Source: Phymorhynchus buccinoides
Taxonomy: Eukaryota; Mollusca; Gastropoda; Neogastropoda; Raphitomidae
Length of the DNA: 64,000 nt
Direction: 5' to 3'
Assembly (NCBI GenBank): GCA_017654935.2
Contig: CM065712.1
Location: 16,249,073 to 16,313,072 of the forward strand
A model generated the notes under the pieces. It had not been told where the DNA came from. It saw nothing but the letters and a program-made list of their open reading frames with translations, and did not search any database. The translations under genes were made by a program, and so were the position numbers. This document shows positions 1-10,433 of the stretch, piece by piece; the first letter of the stretch is position 1, and the number at the start of each line of letters is the position of its first letter.

Positions 1-651
1 TCACTTTTTCTGTACTTTAACCATTTATCTAACACTAACCCTAACCCTAACCCTAACCCTAACCCTATCCCTAACCCTAGAAAAAAGTGAAATTTGTGGT
101 TCATGCTCAATGTCGCAAATACACACTGTCATAGGTAGCGAGCTACTTATTTTTACGAGCTACCTATTTTCATGCGACATCGGAAACTTGGAAAACTTTC
201 AACTTTTGTGGCAACAACTCACAACAACGTTATTCATAGAACCAGATATTAGATATTCATTGGTTATTCATAGAACCGGATTTTCCCGGAGCAGACTGTT
301 TCGTATGGCTCCCCCCATCTGCGTGCGCATCTCGACCCTTCCAACGGAAGTGTCGCCATCTTAGTCAGATTTGTGTGTAAACAGCATCGATCTGGCATTT
401 TTCAAACAAAGTTACTGACTAAGATGGCGGTCTCCCATAATATGGCACGCTCCTTGTGGCCGGATATGACGACACGTGGGTACAAGCCATCGGTGACGGT
501 CCAGCCTGATAGAAAACACACCTTTTGTTCTCTATTGGGCCTGGCCTGATAAGGTGTTTCGTATTGGTCTGGCCCAATACGGAACTCTCCATTGGGCCAC
601 GGCCCGATACGTATTGGGCCAAGATAAGCATCGAGCCGTAACATATACATT
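1..651. mobile_element. Fold-back element, copy A (truncated by window start)
   Basis: Corresponds to the right part of the element seen complete in copy B at 18482-19247. The window begins in the loop, so only the telomere-like tract and the right arm are present. The right arm ends with the GGCCCGATACGTATTGGGCC palindrome and GCCGTAACATATACATT. No coding capacity is recognisable. Confidence 0.7.
34..79 (+). repeat. Interstitial telomere-like (CCCTAA)n tract, copy A
   Basis: About seven CCCTAA units with one CCCTAT variant, i.e. the C-strand of TTAGGG, the telomeric repeat of molluscs and vertebrates. It is short, lies in the loop of an inverted repeat and recurs at 18641-18682, so it is interstitial and not a chromosome end. 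Confidence 0.85.
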
Positions 652-683
652 CTACAACAAACCCCATAGAAAGTATACCGACG

Positions 684-712
684 TCAATTTGCCCATACGA
701 CGAATGCCAGAC
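684..712. repeat. Fragment resembling the centre of the hairpin MITE
   Basis: These ~29 bases match, with about three differences, the middle of the MITE that copy B carries at 19350-19380 (shared core GAATGCCAGAC). Copy A lacks the MITE arms. The fragment sits about 12 bp downstream of where the B insertion would be. Confidence 0.5.
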
Positions 713-1816
713 TTCTTCTACAAAAATCTCATAGAATGTACACATTCTACATTATAGGCTGTGGAATGTATACATTCTACGCGGGTCAACATTCTATACG
801 ACACAGGCTCTGGTAAAACGGGTAAGATCAGAATGGTCAGCTCATTGACAGTGGGCCCTAGAGAGAAGAAGAAGAACGCAGAGTTCTTTCAATTTTTAGT
901 TCTTTTTTTCTTTTTACCGGAAGTAAAAACTTTCGGTTAAATAGCCTGCATTCTATTTTGCTACTGGCCACTACCTAAAAAAAATATTTTAAATAAAATG
1001 CACTCTTCAGTCTCGTTCTGCAATGAAGTTGGTCTACTCAAACGGGATTTCCCGGTTGATGTGTTTTAGAGGCCTTGTAAGGGTTTACTTGATAACATTA
1101 TAGCTGCTGTTCGAATTCCAAGAAACAAAAGTACGAGAAAACAAAACCCCCCCCCCCCCCACACCCCCCCCCCCCCCCCCCCCCTCCCCCCCCCCCCCCC
1201 CCCAGAAGTTTATAGAATCGAACTCGAATAAACAATTTTTGCTATTTATACTTGTAAAATGCAGAACAAATCCAAGTATTTGAATATTAAATGTTTGTAG
1301 ATTGATTGCTAGTAACCTTAACGAACCTCTTGTGCAGACGATCTGTAGAGACGGTGTACAGAACTTTCGTGGACTAGGACAGGTAGGCCTAGTAACAAAG
1401 ACACTGTATCTAAGCTTTCGGCTAGCAGTAGTAGTAGAATAGGGATTAATCAAGCCGTCAAGCTTTTTTTTTACTAAAAGACTTGTGTCTGTTTGTCAAC
1501 AAAGACAGCTTGCCGGGTACGTATTTATTGTTTTGTTCAAGACTGAATATTGATCGGTCTATGGATCGGTGCAGGGCATCAGCCACTGTGCAGTTCGTCA
1601 ATTGACAGTGAATATACAGTTAGTAAACGGCCAGAATAGGGATGGGGTTTGAAGCAGGGTTGGAGTAGAGTTAGAACAAGAACGAAAAAGCCTCAAATAA
1701 CTCACACAGTTTGTTGTGTGCATTTGGGAAGCATCGTCTTTCGCTAACTGCACCAAAACTGTAGGCAGCCATTTTGATTGTTTACAGCTTACACACAGGC
1801 TTTCTTTTTGTTCTTT
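713..1816. other. Non-coding stretch with poly-C tract
   Basis: No gene seen. It holds repeated ACATTCTAC words (about 732-800) with internal palindromes and a poly-C run at 1147-1203 broken by a few A and T. The B counterpart has a 28-bp C run at 19933-19960. The proline/glycine-like translation over the C run is an artefact of low complexity. Confidence 0.6.
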
Positions 1817-4800
1817 CAGTCAAATTGCCCGTGGCTTGAGGTGGTGGAAGTTGGTTTTGCATGTTTTTTTTATTGTTTCTTATTAACCTGGACCCAATAA
1901 GCAAATTTAGCTTGGTTGCCAAAAAAAATCGTTTGGGGAACTCCGGCAATTTGCATATTTCAAAATGGCCGCTGCATACCAAGGAGAAATATGATTTTTT
2001 TCATCAGTAAAATTCAATTGATGTGTAATACATCATTTCTACATAACTTTGGCGTGGGGAATCGAAATTTACTGTCCTTTTTGTGATTTGAAGTCAAATT
2101 TGGGTTCAAATGACTATTAATGGTCATTTCAACCATGACAAAAAGAAGGGAAAATGTCAAAATACTCTTCTACTCTGTTCACATACAAGAATTTAATGTA
2201 GAGGCCTATGTGATTATTAAGCATGTTCACATTTTGCTTTTTAGCACTTTTCCATCGTCTGTCTGTATGAATGATCAACGTTCAAGAATCCACTTTTCAC
2301 AGGTTTACTCCCATTCATCCCATTCATCATCGTCGAAGCACGAGTTTCATTTTCGTCTTCTCTTCCCTCCATATTTTCCTCCTTGAATCTTTCTTCGCAC
2401 TCCTCTTCCTCTTCTTCTGTCATCTTGGATGGATTCAGACAGACGTCACTGGAACTGCAAGCACAGTAGCCAGTGCAGGACATCTTGTCATGGTGACAAC
2501 TGCAGCCTTTAGTGCTGCAGGCCTTTCCTTCTGCCTTACAGCTGCACCGTACAACATCCATGAGAGCTCGTGGTGCTGGTGGCTGATCAGAGATTGCTGG
2601 CACCGGGATCCCTTCTTTGATTACCCAGCCACTATGTGATGTCCAGCAATGGGGGAGCCAGTTGGTCCGCCGATTTAGCAAGCATGATTTGCAGATGGGT
2701 GCGCATGATGTGTAGGAAGAGATGTGGCTCAGTTGGTGGTAGCATCATCAGCTTGGGTAGCTTGCCCAGTTTCTTTGCATACAGTTGGTACCTCGCCTCA
2801 GCCATCGTGGTTCCAGGCTGTTGTCCATAGAGTGCAAGGAAGAATGCATGTCCAACTTTCATGAGATCTTCATGGGTAGCGTCCACCTCGCCTAAGACTG
2901 AAAACAGTCCATGGAAGTTTCCATTTTTCAAGGTCTTGAGAGCCTTCACTTTCCCCTTGCCGTACATATATGAGGTCGTGTCTGAACCAGTCAGGTAGTG
3001 CATACCCAGGATCTGGAGGCATAAAGGGTCAAGTTGATCACAAGTGCTGTTGATATCCCACACTTCTCCGTTCCATCGCTGCATTTGCACTGTGGATCGA
3101 ATGTTCCGATGGTACACCCAGTAGATCAACAACACAAACACGTCAGTGTCGTCTGAGAGTACACGAATGGTTTCTGCCCCAGAGTCAACAGTCATGAGGA
3201 GATGAGAGATCATTGTAATGTCCGCTTCCTCATGGTTGAACATTCCATGACTTTCACTCTCAAGAATGGCGTCTTCTCTGAAATCGAAGGTGCTCAATAC
3301 TTTTGACAATTGCAACTTGTTGTGTTTGTTCTTTATTATTGCGTCTCGACAAGGCAAAGGAGTGTTGATTGTGAGGTCATACGTCATGGAGCCGAGACCT
3401 GCCCGCCGCATGCGCTCGTGGTCCTTGGGGGACACTGCGTGGTATTTGTCAAAGACCAAGATTTTCTTGCCAGGAACATGAGACAACTTTTATTTGATGG
3501 ACCCAACAAGTGCTGAGGCAGTGCCTTTGACAGGCCAAGTGATATGGTACAGAAGCTGGCTCATATCTACTATTGTGACCTCAGGTGGTGCTGGCTGTAC
3601 TGCTTTTACAAACATTTTTTTTGCCAATGGGCTTTGTCGCCTTTTCTCAAACATCCAAACTCGTCAATCATTGAGGGTGGCACCGCACAAAGTTCAAACT
3701 GGAAAATAGGCAATAGCTCCAGCTGCCGTTGCTGTCCAATTGTCAGAAGTCTGAGGAAGATGGTTTCAAGATCTCCTACTTTGATCCATTTCTTCATATG
3801 CTCCATTGTCTTTAAGGGACTGGAGATTGCCTTATGGAATCCGGGTAGAGATGTGTTGATGAGTTCTCCAGTGGGTGAGACATTTTGGATAATTCATCTG
3901 AGATTTGGCGGCGGTCGTCTGCATCCAATTCTCTTCTCTTGTTCCCCTCCTCCTTGTGATGCAGTTCTTTGCTTTCAATGGCTTGGTCCTTGATGTCCTT
4001 TGAGGAATCGGGGTAAATGTGGTCCATTGTGTCTGAGATGTAGGCCGTAATGGGGAAGGACTCAATCCATTCATCAACCATCTCAGGAGAAAGGGTCATT
4101 CCTTTGAGGCCACCCTTGCCAATTCTAATGGCTGTTTACTCCCCAAACTGGTCAGAGCTCACGCTGATCCAGCTCCCCTCCTGGTGACGACACACGAATG
4201 CTCCCGACATCAGCTGCTCTTTGGCGTCTGGTGGCAAATGACGCATCTCGAGAATGTGCTGGGTGATGTAGCGTGCATAGTGAAAGTGTCCAGCCACAAA
4301 GAAGTATGGCATTCGCTCAAGGGCGCGCTGCTGCAGGAGAAAATGTCCCTCTCTCTCACTTCGCAGTAGCTGATGAGCCAACAGTGTCGGTTTGATGAGA
4401 TTGTCCACCCAGTGTCTACCAGTAGGGTGCTGCCGACACTTCTCAAGGTATTCATCCACGTCTTGGAATGTTTTGGGGTCTGTAGACAGGAAGAAGTTCA
4501 GAAGAGTCGTGGAAACCATTCGAAATGCTCGCATGGACCGAACAAAACATTTGCCACTCATGATTCCTGCTAATCCCCCAAACGCTGAGGTGATCAGAGG
4601 CTCAATGCCTGATCCACCTATAAGTTTGCCTATGCAGCCACTGCAGGACATCAGCGTGTGCATGATTCCAGGCCTGAGAATGACATCCTTGAAGCGATCC
4701 ACATCATTCCACTTGATTTGACTGGCAACCATGTACAGCTGCATATCAACAGAGATGTGAATGTAAGACATCCCCATATCAGTCAACGGCTTCTTGAAGT

Positions 4801-6051
4801 ACTCCAGTGAAGTCAAGATTGTGTCAGGATGCAAAGCTTTAACGTCAATCAGAGGTCCAAACATGTACGTACTTGCTGGTTTCTTCTGTGCCAGGTTGTT
4901 GCGCGCCTCTTGAGTGTTGAAGCCACCCCATTCCATTGCATTCTTCTCTGTTGTTGGCGTGTTCAACCACTTCGTGTCCTTCTCCTGGGCAGCAGCTAGA
5001 CTCCGTCATGTCGGGATGTTACCTCCAAGAAGGAAATGCCAGAAGTGGTTTCAACATGCGGAGGATTCATCTTGGTTGGCCCAGAATAGTGCTGCAAGGG
5101 GAGACTGCCAGATGAACTGTTGCCGGTCCGAGATCGAGCCGCTTGTTTGGAGAGTCTGGGAATGATCAGCGTGCCTTTACCTGGCTGAGCACGTCCATAC
5201 TCCAGTATCCCTGCAGGGTGAGGCTGTTGGAATTCATGGGAGACCACATGGGTTGAGCGTCGACCATTGGGTGTGAAAACTTGGAGATCAAGATTATCAA
5301 ACCACGCAAAGATGACTCCGACGGTTTTATGCAATCCCATGAATCGATGTAAGAGTTGTGCATTGTCGCCAAGATAACGGGCTGCTGATTTTAGGAATCT
5401 GAGGACTTCATCATATGTGGCTGTGTAGCCATGGTCATGAAGGAGCTTGAGAAGTTCTGAGCTTCCATGCCGGTGTGTAGAAGTTTGATGGCCAGTCCCA
5501 ACGTTGTTTGATTTCTGGTATTTGTAATGTGACTCTGGATTGATTGACTCAGGCTCATAGATTTCTTGTTTACAACACCAGAAGAGACAAGCTCTGAAAC
5601 TAGCTTCAGTAAAGTTGGACTGGTTGCTTTGATTGTGTTGGCCTGTGTGAACTCAGACATGTCGTAGTTGGCGCTGTTGTACTTGACTGAACGTGCCTCC
5701 TTTCTGATTTGTCTCACAACGTTGTCGATACTTTTGCCATCGAATTAACCTTCTTTTTGACCAGAAATCATGAAACGGACATTAAATTCGCATTCCTCAT
5801 ATTAAATTCATGTGAAAAACATGTATCACACACCATTTTAGGTTAAATGAGTGAAAAGTTGTGTACCTCTCCATTTAACCGGTGGCCATCTTGAATCAGT
5901 GCGATTTCCCAGAGTTCCCCAAAATATTTTTTCTGGCAACCAAACTGATTTTTGCCAGAAGACCATGCTTAGTTAGAAATTACCATAAAACAATACAAAA
6001 CCAACCTGCGCAACCTTCAATACATAACAAAGAACAGTGACAATTGGACTG
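1817..6051 (-). mobile_element. TIR DNA-transposon-like element with nuclease/CXC gene, copy A
   Basis: The ends are inverted repeats. The left end begins CAGTCAAATTG at 1817 and the right end finishes CAATTGGACTG at 6051. Similarity continues inward for roughly 150 bp on each side, including GGTTGCC, TTTGGGGAACTC and an AAATGGCCGC / GATGGCCACC block. A single long gene occupies the minus strand between the ends. I see no obvious target-site duplication. The right end directly abuts a U2 snRNA 5' sequence. The inverted ends are seen directly; the status as a mobile element is inference. The superfamily is not recognised. Confidence 0.7.
2241..5740 (-). pseudogene. FEN/XPG-like nuclease with C-terminal CXC cysteine-rich module, broken, copy A
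   Basis: Read on the minus strand, this is one long coding region cut by frameshifts and stops into pieces ending near 5391, 4996, 4136, 3812, 3606, 2632 and 2241. The central piece (2632-3486) has three ordered acidic motifs typical of the FEN1/XPG nuclease fold: HEEADITM, then LSDDTDVFVLL, then LTGSDTTSYMYGKGKVKALK. The last resembles the helix-hairpin turn in which FEN enzymes have LGCDY..GIGPK. The C-terminus (2241-2681) has about nine cysteines in CxC spacing (RCSCKAEGKACSTKGCSC and following), like tesmin/TSO1 CXC or the CxC modules of some transposases. An acidic Glu-rich tail follows. Family members are multicopy in invertebrates to my knowledge. The nuclease assignment is inference from motifs; a DDE-type enzyme is not excluded. 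Confidence 0.65.
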
Positions 6052-6077
6052 ATCACTTCTCGGCCTTTTGGCTAAGA
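6052..6077 (+). pseudogene. U2 snRNA 5' end fragment (stem-loop I), copy A
   Basis: Twenty-six bases starting ATCACTTCTCGGCC match the first 26 nucleotides of U2 snRNA (human has G where this has A at position 4). They cover stem-loop I exactly and stop before the branch-site recognition region. The fragment starts at U2 nucleotide 1, immediately after the transposon terminus. It is not a functional snRNA gene. Confidence 0.8.
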
Positions 6078-6735
6078 CAGTGATTCAGGAACATAAAAAA
6101 AATTGTATATCCTGGTTGGTTTGTTCAGCCCGTCGTACATGGCGAAAGCCGATACGCGACGTTAAACTGAACTTCCATCCTACTTACAACTCTAACTCAA
6201 TCTCCAACTCATCTCCCGGAATGGGTTGTTTATAGGGGTTTTTCCCAACGTGTTAGCAAGTCTTGTCGCGACACTAAACATTTGATCTGATACCAGTTAG
6301 GCCTTGGAAAGCTCACAATTTATGAAATAGAGTCTACTTCCTGACTGACATTCCAGTGATGATATATATTATATATATTATATCATATATATTATATACA
6401 TGTACAGTCATTTCACTTTGTTTTGCGTTATAAAATCAAAGGACAGCATGCACATTTTGTACAAAAATAATCATATAGGGTGTGCGTTCATCATGTTCAG
6501 CTTTTACCATGTTTGTGTGTTTGTCACAGATGAACAAGACTTCAGTTCAACTTGAACCAACGCACAATTCATGCAGACTGAGGTTGAAATAATGGTGAAG
6601 GAAACTGTACCTGAGAGGTAGAAAATAACTTCCTGTTCCACGTTTAGAGCCTTAGGGCTGTTTTTCAAGACGTAGCTGCAAAAGTTGACTGGTAGTCTGA
6701 ATTGTTGGTTTCTTATAAACATTGTTCATATTTAG
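6078..6735. other. Non-coding sequence with AT palindromes upstream of exon 1, copy A
   Basis: No gene recognised. It includes a run of ATATATTATATATATT-like words at about 6361-6403, which is self-complementary. The stretch ends in the exon 1 acceptor TTCATATTTAG. Copy B equivalents are at 24806-25466. Confidence 0.5.
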
Positions 6736-7070
6736 GGTCAAACAAATGTTGGAGGGTGGAAATGAGCTGGGTAAAGACCCAGCGGGACATGAGCTAACCC
6801 TGGTTGACGCAGATTTGGTGATGAATCGTGCTACAACTTACGAAACCTGTGCCTTCTTCGTCAACAAAAAACCCAGGCTTAGAGATGTCAGCAGTGTTGA
6901 GAAGCCGCTAGCTGGTGGTGGTGGTAATGAAGGGGAGAACGAGGGGGGTGATGTCGGCAACAGCGATCAGTCCAGCCTCAACGAAGAGTCCACGCTCAAG
7001 GCCAGTCACTCTGGTTGGGAGGAGAGACGACAGAATGGCGCTGCTGGCAGTTCAGTTCAGCTGTACATAG
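6736..7070 (+). CDS. CARD-gene exon 1, copy A (acidic/Gly-rich linker)
   Basis: Bounded by acceptor TTCATATTTAG and donor CATAG|GTGAGTG, open throughout. It enters with the third base of a codon and leaves with the first base of the next (phase 1), so a 5' exon must exist upstream. It encodes about 111 residues with no recognised fold: a mixed N-terminal half, then a GGGG/acidic stretch and a Ser-rich segment, probably an unstructured linker. Copy B (25467-25807) is 6 bases longer through two extra Gly codons, which keeps frame. Conservation of frame and splice sites supports an exon. Differences between A and B are a mixture of silent and replacement changes. Confidence 0.6.
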
Positions 7071-7389
7071 GTGAGTGAACGTTATTGAAGCCGATCATGC
7101 ACGCTGTCTAAGCATCTCTCTTTGGACTTAGCTACTTTCTTAATATTTTCAAGCATTGCATAAAAAACAACTGGGTGGCGCGCTTCTGGCTGCGACGCGC
7201 TCTCCAGGTCGGAGCAACCCGAATTTCACAGAGACACCTCTGTGACTATAAATACTATAATACATAATGCTAATTAGATAAGACTGTGTCCTATGGGCTG
7301 GTTTGAAGCTATCAACTATCAGTGTAGACAGCAAGAGCAGCCTGTACAATCAGTTGATAACCAGTAGAGAAGCTTCTTGTCAAAAGTAT

Positions 7390-7745
7390 TGTTATGATGA
7401 TGATGATGATGTTGCATGGTGACAGCAACCGAGCAAGTTGAGTAACAATTGAAGACAATTATATCAATTATGATTACGCCAATGATGATTACAATGATTA
7501 TCCATTGATGATATTATAATGACAATGATTATGCCTTGATGATGATCATGATAATGATTATGAAGAGGAGGCAGAAAAACACAATCATAACGATAACGAT
7601 GATGATGATGTAGAGGATGATGAGGATGATCTTGACCATGATGACGGTGACAACGATGACAATAATGACAATGATAATCATGTGGGAATGACCATGAAGA
7701 TGATGACAATGATGATCACGATGATAATGATAATGGCGATGTACA
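7390..7745. repeat. GAT/ATG-rich imperfect microsatellite, copy A
   Basis: Degenerate (GATGAT)n and (AATGATGATT)n tract in the intron between exons 1 and 2. The His- or Met-rich translations are not genes. Counterpart at about 26115-26485. Confidence 0.9.
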
Positions 7746-7765
7746 CGATTATGATAACTTTGCTG

Positions 7766-7939
7766 TACAATGGCACCTCCCTTTTAAGACCTCGAACAAT
7801 CTTCCAAAATAAGGTCTTAAGTGGGAGGGATTTGTATTTTTCTATAAGGGAGGTTATTTTAATACTTACAAAGAAGGGCAATGTCTAAGAGAAGTAGGAC
7901 TTAAGTGTGAGGGAGTCTTATAAGGAAGGTTCCACTGTA
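7766..7939. mobile_element. Short MITE with TA-flanked inverted ends, copy A
   Basis: Starts TACAATGGCACCTCCCTTTT and ends AAGGAAGGTTCCACTGTA. These are inverted repeats (consensus TACARTGGAACCTYCCTTWT) with TA at both borders, as in Tc1/mariner-type MITEs. Its right border lies 13 bases before exon 2, so it supplies most of the 3' splice-site environment. Confidence 0.7.
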
Positions 7940-7952
7940 ATGAAATCCCCAG

Positions 7953-8116
7953 AAACCCGGGAAGAGCTGGAGGAGTTGTTGCGGGCGATGCTGAAGGACT
8001 TTGTGGGTGTGGTGCTGGTGAAAGACCTGATGGATCACCTGACAGCCGCCGGGTGCCTCACCATGAGCGACAACGAGTCCCTGGACGGAAAGCACATGCA
8101 CACCCCCGCCGACCAG
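7953..8116 (+). CDS. CARD-gene exon 2, copy A (first half of CARD)
   Basis: Acceptor AAATCCCCAG at 7952 and donor CAG|GTAACAT at 8117. It enters in phase 1, joining the last G of exon 1, and leaves in phase 0. The 54 codons give helices matching a caspase-recruitment domain: ELEELLRAML (helix 1), VLVKDLMDHLTAAGCLT (helices 2 to 3, like the LLDYLLSRGVLT of known CARDs), then MSDNESL. CARDs mediate homotypic assembly of apoptotic and innate-immune complexes. The domain is completed by exon 3. Five residues differ from copy B and no silent change is seen. The CARD call is from pattern and phase agreement. Confidence 0.7.
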
Positions 8117-8377
8117 GTAACATGGAGCTCTCAACTTTTATAATTATATATATATATATATATATCCCCCGAAGTCGGAGTGTGGCTGCCCACATGGCGG
8201 GGTAATCAAACACGGTCACACAAGCAATGTTCTCATCCGTAGCTGATGCACTTGCACCATAGTGTTCGAGCGCTTCAGCTGTTGGGATGATCCCTGGAGT
8301 CTTTTAGTTAGTCAGGGTACGTCAACAACAACATAATTATGTAACTTCTTCTTCGTCGATCGCTTAGATGGTGACGC

Positions 8378-9690
8378 CTATGGCCCGCACAAACGCAGCG
8401 GTCGCCTGGAGTCCTTCAGGTGCTTTTCCCTCAGCGGTGTAGGGTCTGGTCCCGTTGCTTGTCTGGGAACATCAAGGAGTGGACAGTGTTGCAGGACATG
8501 CTCATCATCCATGATGTCTGTTCCACATGGGAACATCGTGGAGTTGGCACTGTTGCAGGACATGCTCATCATCCATGATGTCTGTTCCACATGGGAACAT
8601 CGTGGAGTTGGCAGTGTTGCAGGACATGCTCATCATCCATGATGTCTGTTCCACATGGGAACATCGTGGAGTTGGCAGTGTTGCAGGACATGCTCATCAT
8701 CCATGATGTCTGTTCCACATGGGAACATCGTGGAGTTGGCAGTGTTGCAGGACATGCTCATCATCCATGATGTCTGTTCCACATGGGAACATCGTGGAGT
8801 TGGCAGTGTTGCAGGACATGCTCATCATCCACAAGGTCTGTTCCACATGGGAACATCGTGGAGTGGGCAGTGTTGCAGGACATGCTCATCATCCATGATG
8901 TCTGTTCCACATGGGAACATCGTGGAGTTGGCAGTGTTGCAGGACATGCTCATCATCCATGATGTCTGTTCCACATGGGAACATCGTGGAGTTGGCAGTG
9001 TTGCAGGACATGCTCATCATCCATGATGTCTGTTCCACATGGGAACATCGTGGAGTGGGCAGTGCTGCAGGACATGTTCATCATCCACGATGTCTGTTCC
9101 ACATGGGAACATCATGGAGTGGGCAGTGTTGCAGGACATGCTCATCATCCATGATGTCTGTTCCACATGGGAACATCGTGGAGTGGGCAGTGCTGCAGGA
9201 CATGCTTTGCATCCACGATGTCTGTTCCACATGGGAACATCGTGGAGTGGGCAGTGTTGCAGGACATGCTCAGCATCCATAATGTCTGTTCCACATGATA
9301 ACTTTGTGGAGTGGGCAGTGTTGCAGGACATGTTCTGCATCCATGATGTCTGTTCCGCCATGGGGCATGTTTCAGTATGGCCTATCCTTAGCTTGCCTAA
9401 CACATGGGCACGCAGTCCTCAGCCTGACCAGGATGACCTGGTCCGACCTGCTCAGCCTGTGGTAGGGGTCAGCCTGCTTGAAGTTTGGGTGGTGTTGTCT
9501 CCGTGATGATGCGAGCTCCCCAGCCCTGGCAGGCAGTCGGTCTAGGGGAGAGACCCCCTGATCAACGTCCATGGCTGAAGTCGGCAATGCAGGACCCCTG
9601 GGGTGCCTTACCACGGCATCACGTATCTTCACTATATGATGGAGACAGCCAATTGTATATCTGATCTTACTTATCAACATTAATGGGCTC
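8378..9690 (-). pseudogene. LINE ORF2 C-terminal fragment, invaded by minisatellite, copy A
   Basis: On the minus strand the right flank (about 9690 down to 9400) reads like the region before the terminal zinc knuckle of RNase-H-bearing LINEs. It includes a Ser-Asp-Gln-Val-Ile followed by Leu-Arg motif, clearer in copy B. The left flank (8590 down to 8378) reads CGTDIMDDEHVLQHCPLLDV, the CxCG...EHvLQxCP signature, followed by a Pro-rich tail. Between the flanks the coding sequence for that signature has been amplified into the 64-bp array. No RT domain remains. Confidence 0.6.
8466..9370. repeat. 64-bp minisatellite, about 14 units, copy A
   Basis: Unit of 64 bp containing CATGGGAACATCGTGGAG, CAGTGTTGCAGGACATGC and TCATCATCCATGATGTCTG. 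Units differ by a few bases (TTGG/TGGG, CATCAT/CAGCAT/TTTGCA) and the outermost units are the most divergent. It has no stops in any plus-strand frame, so long spurious ORFs appear. It lies in the intron between exons 2 and 3. Confidence 0.95.
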
Positions 9691-9777
9691 TTTAGGTGGA
9701 ATCTTCGTCCTTAACTCTTGACACCACAGGTCGCGTTTCATTATTTTAGAGGCTGTTTATTAGCAACGCCAAACTTG

Positions 9778-9925
<148 letters not shown>

Positions 9926-9982
9926 TCGCCGGTGTGCAAGAAAAATAGATTTTGCCTTTTATTTGACAAAGGTGTGTGTAAT

Positions 9983-10217
<235 letters not shown>

Positions 10218-10433
10218 AAGTGAATGAATATTTAATTTAATGTCTGTTCACATCACTAGTGATTTTACTTTTTAGACAACATACAATTATGTGTGTGTGT
10301 TTGTGTATACATGTGTGTGTATGTGTGTGTGGAGGGGGAGGGGGTGGAGATAGATATGCAAAGGTCTAGCTATGCTCTACCTTTGCCCCCACCCCCCTAC
10401 TCCACCCCACCCCCTTTTTTTTTTAAATTCCAG

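Noticed and set aside
34..79. True chromosome end at the window start
   Set aside because: The tract is under 50 bp, contains a variant unit, sits in the loop of an inverted repeat and recurs internally at 18641.
1085..1453. Gly-rich minus-strand protein
   Set aside because: The Gly run is the poly-C tract; copy B has a different tract length and frame.
6052..6077. Functional U2 snRNA gene
   Set aside because: Only the first 26 nt are present; the branch-site recognition region, Sm site and 3' stem-loops are missing.
7464..7709. His-rich minus-strand protein (also 26184-26435, 62483-63457)
   Set aside because: Derived from GAT-type microsatellites.
8655..9506. Repeated plus-strand proteins of 123-155 residues over the 64-bp array
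   Set aside because: The stop-free frames come from the repeat unit; the meaningful reading is the minus-strand LINE remnant.
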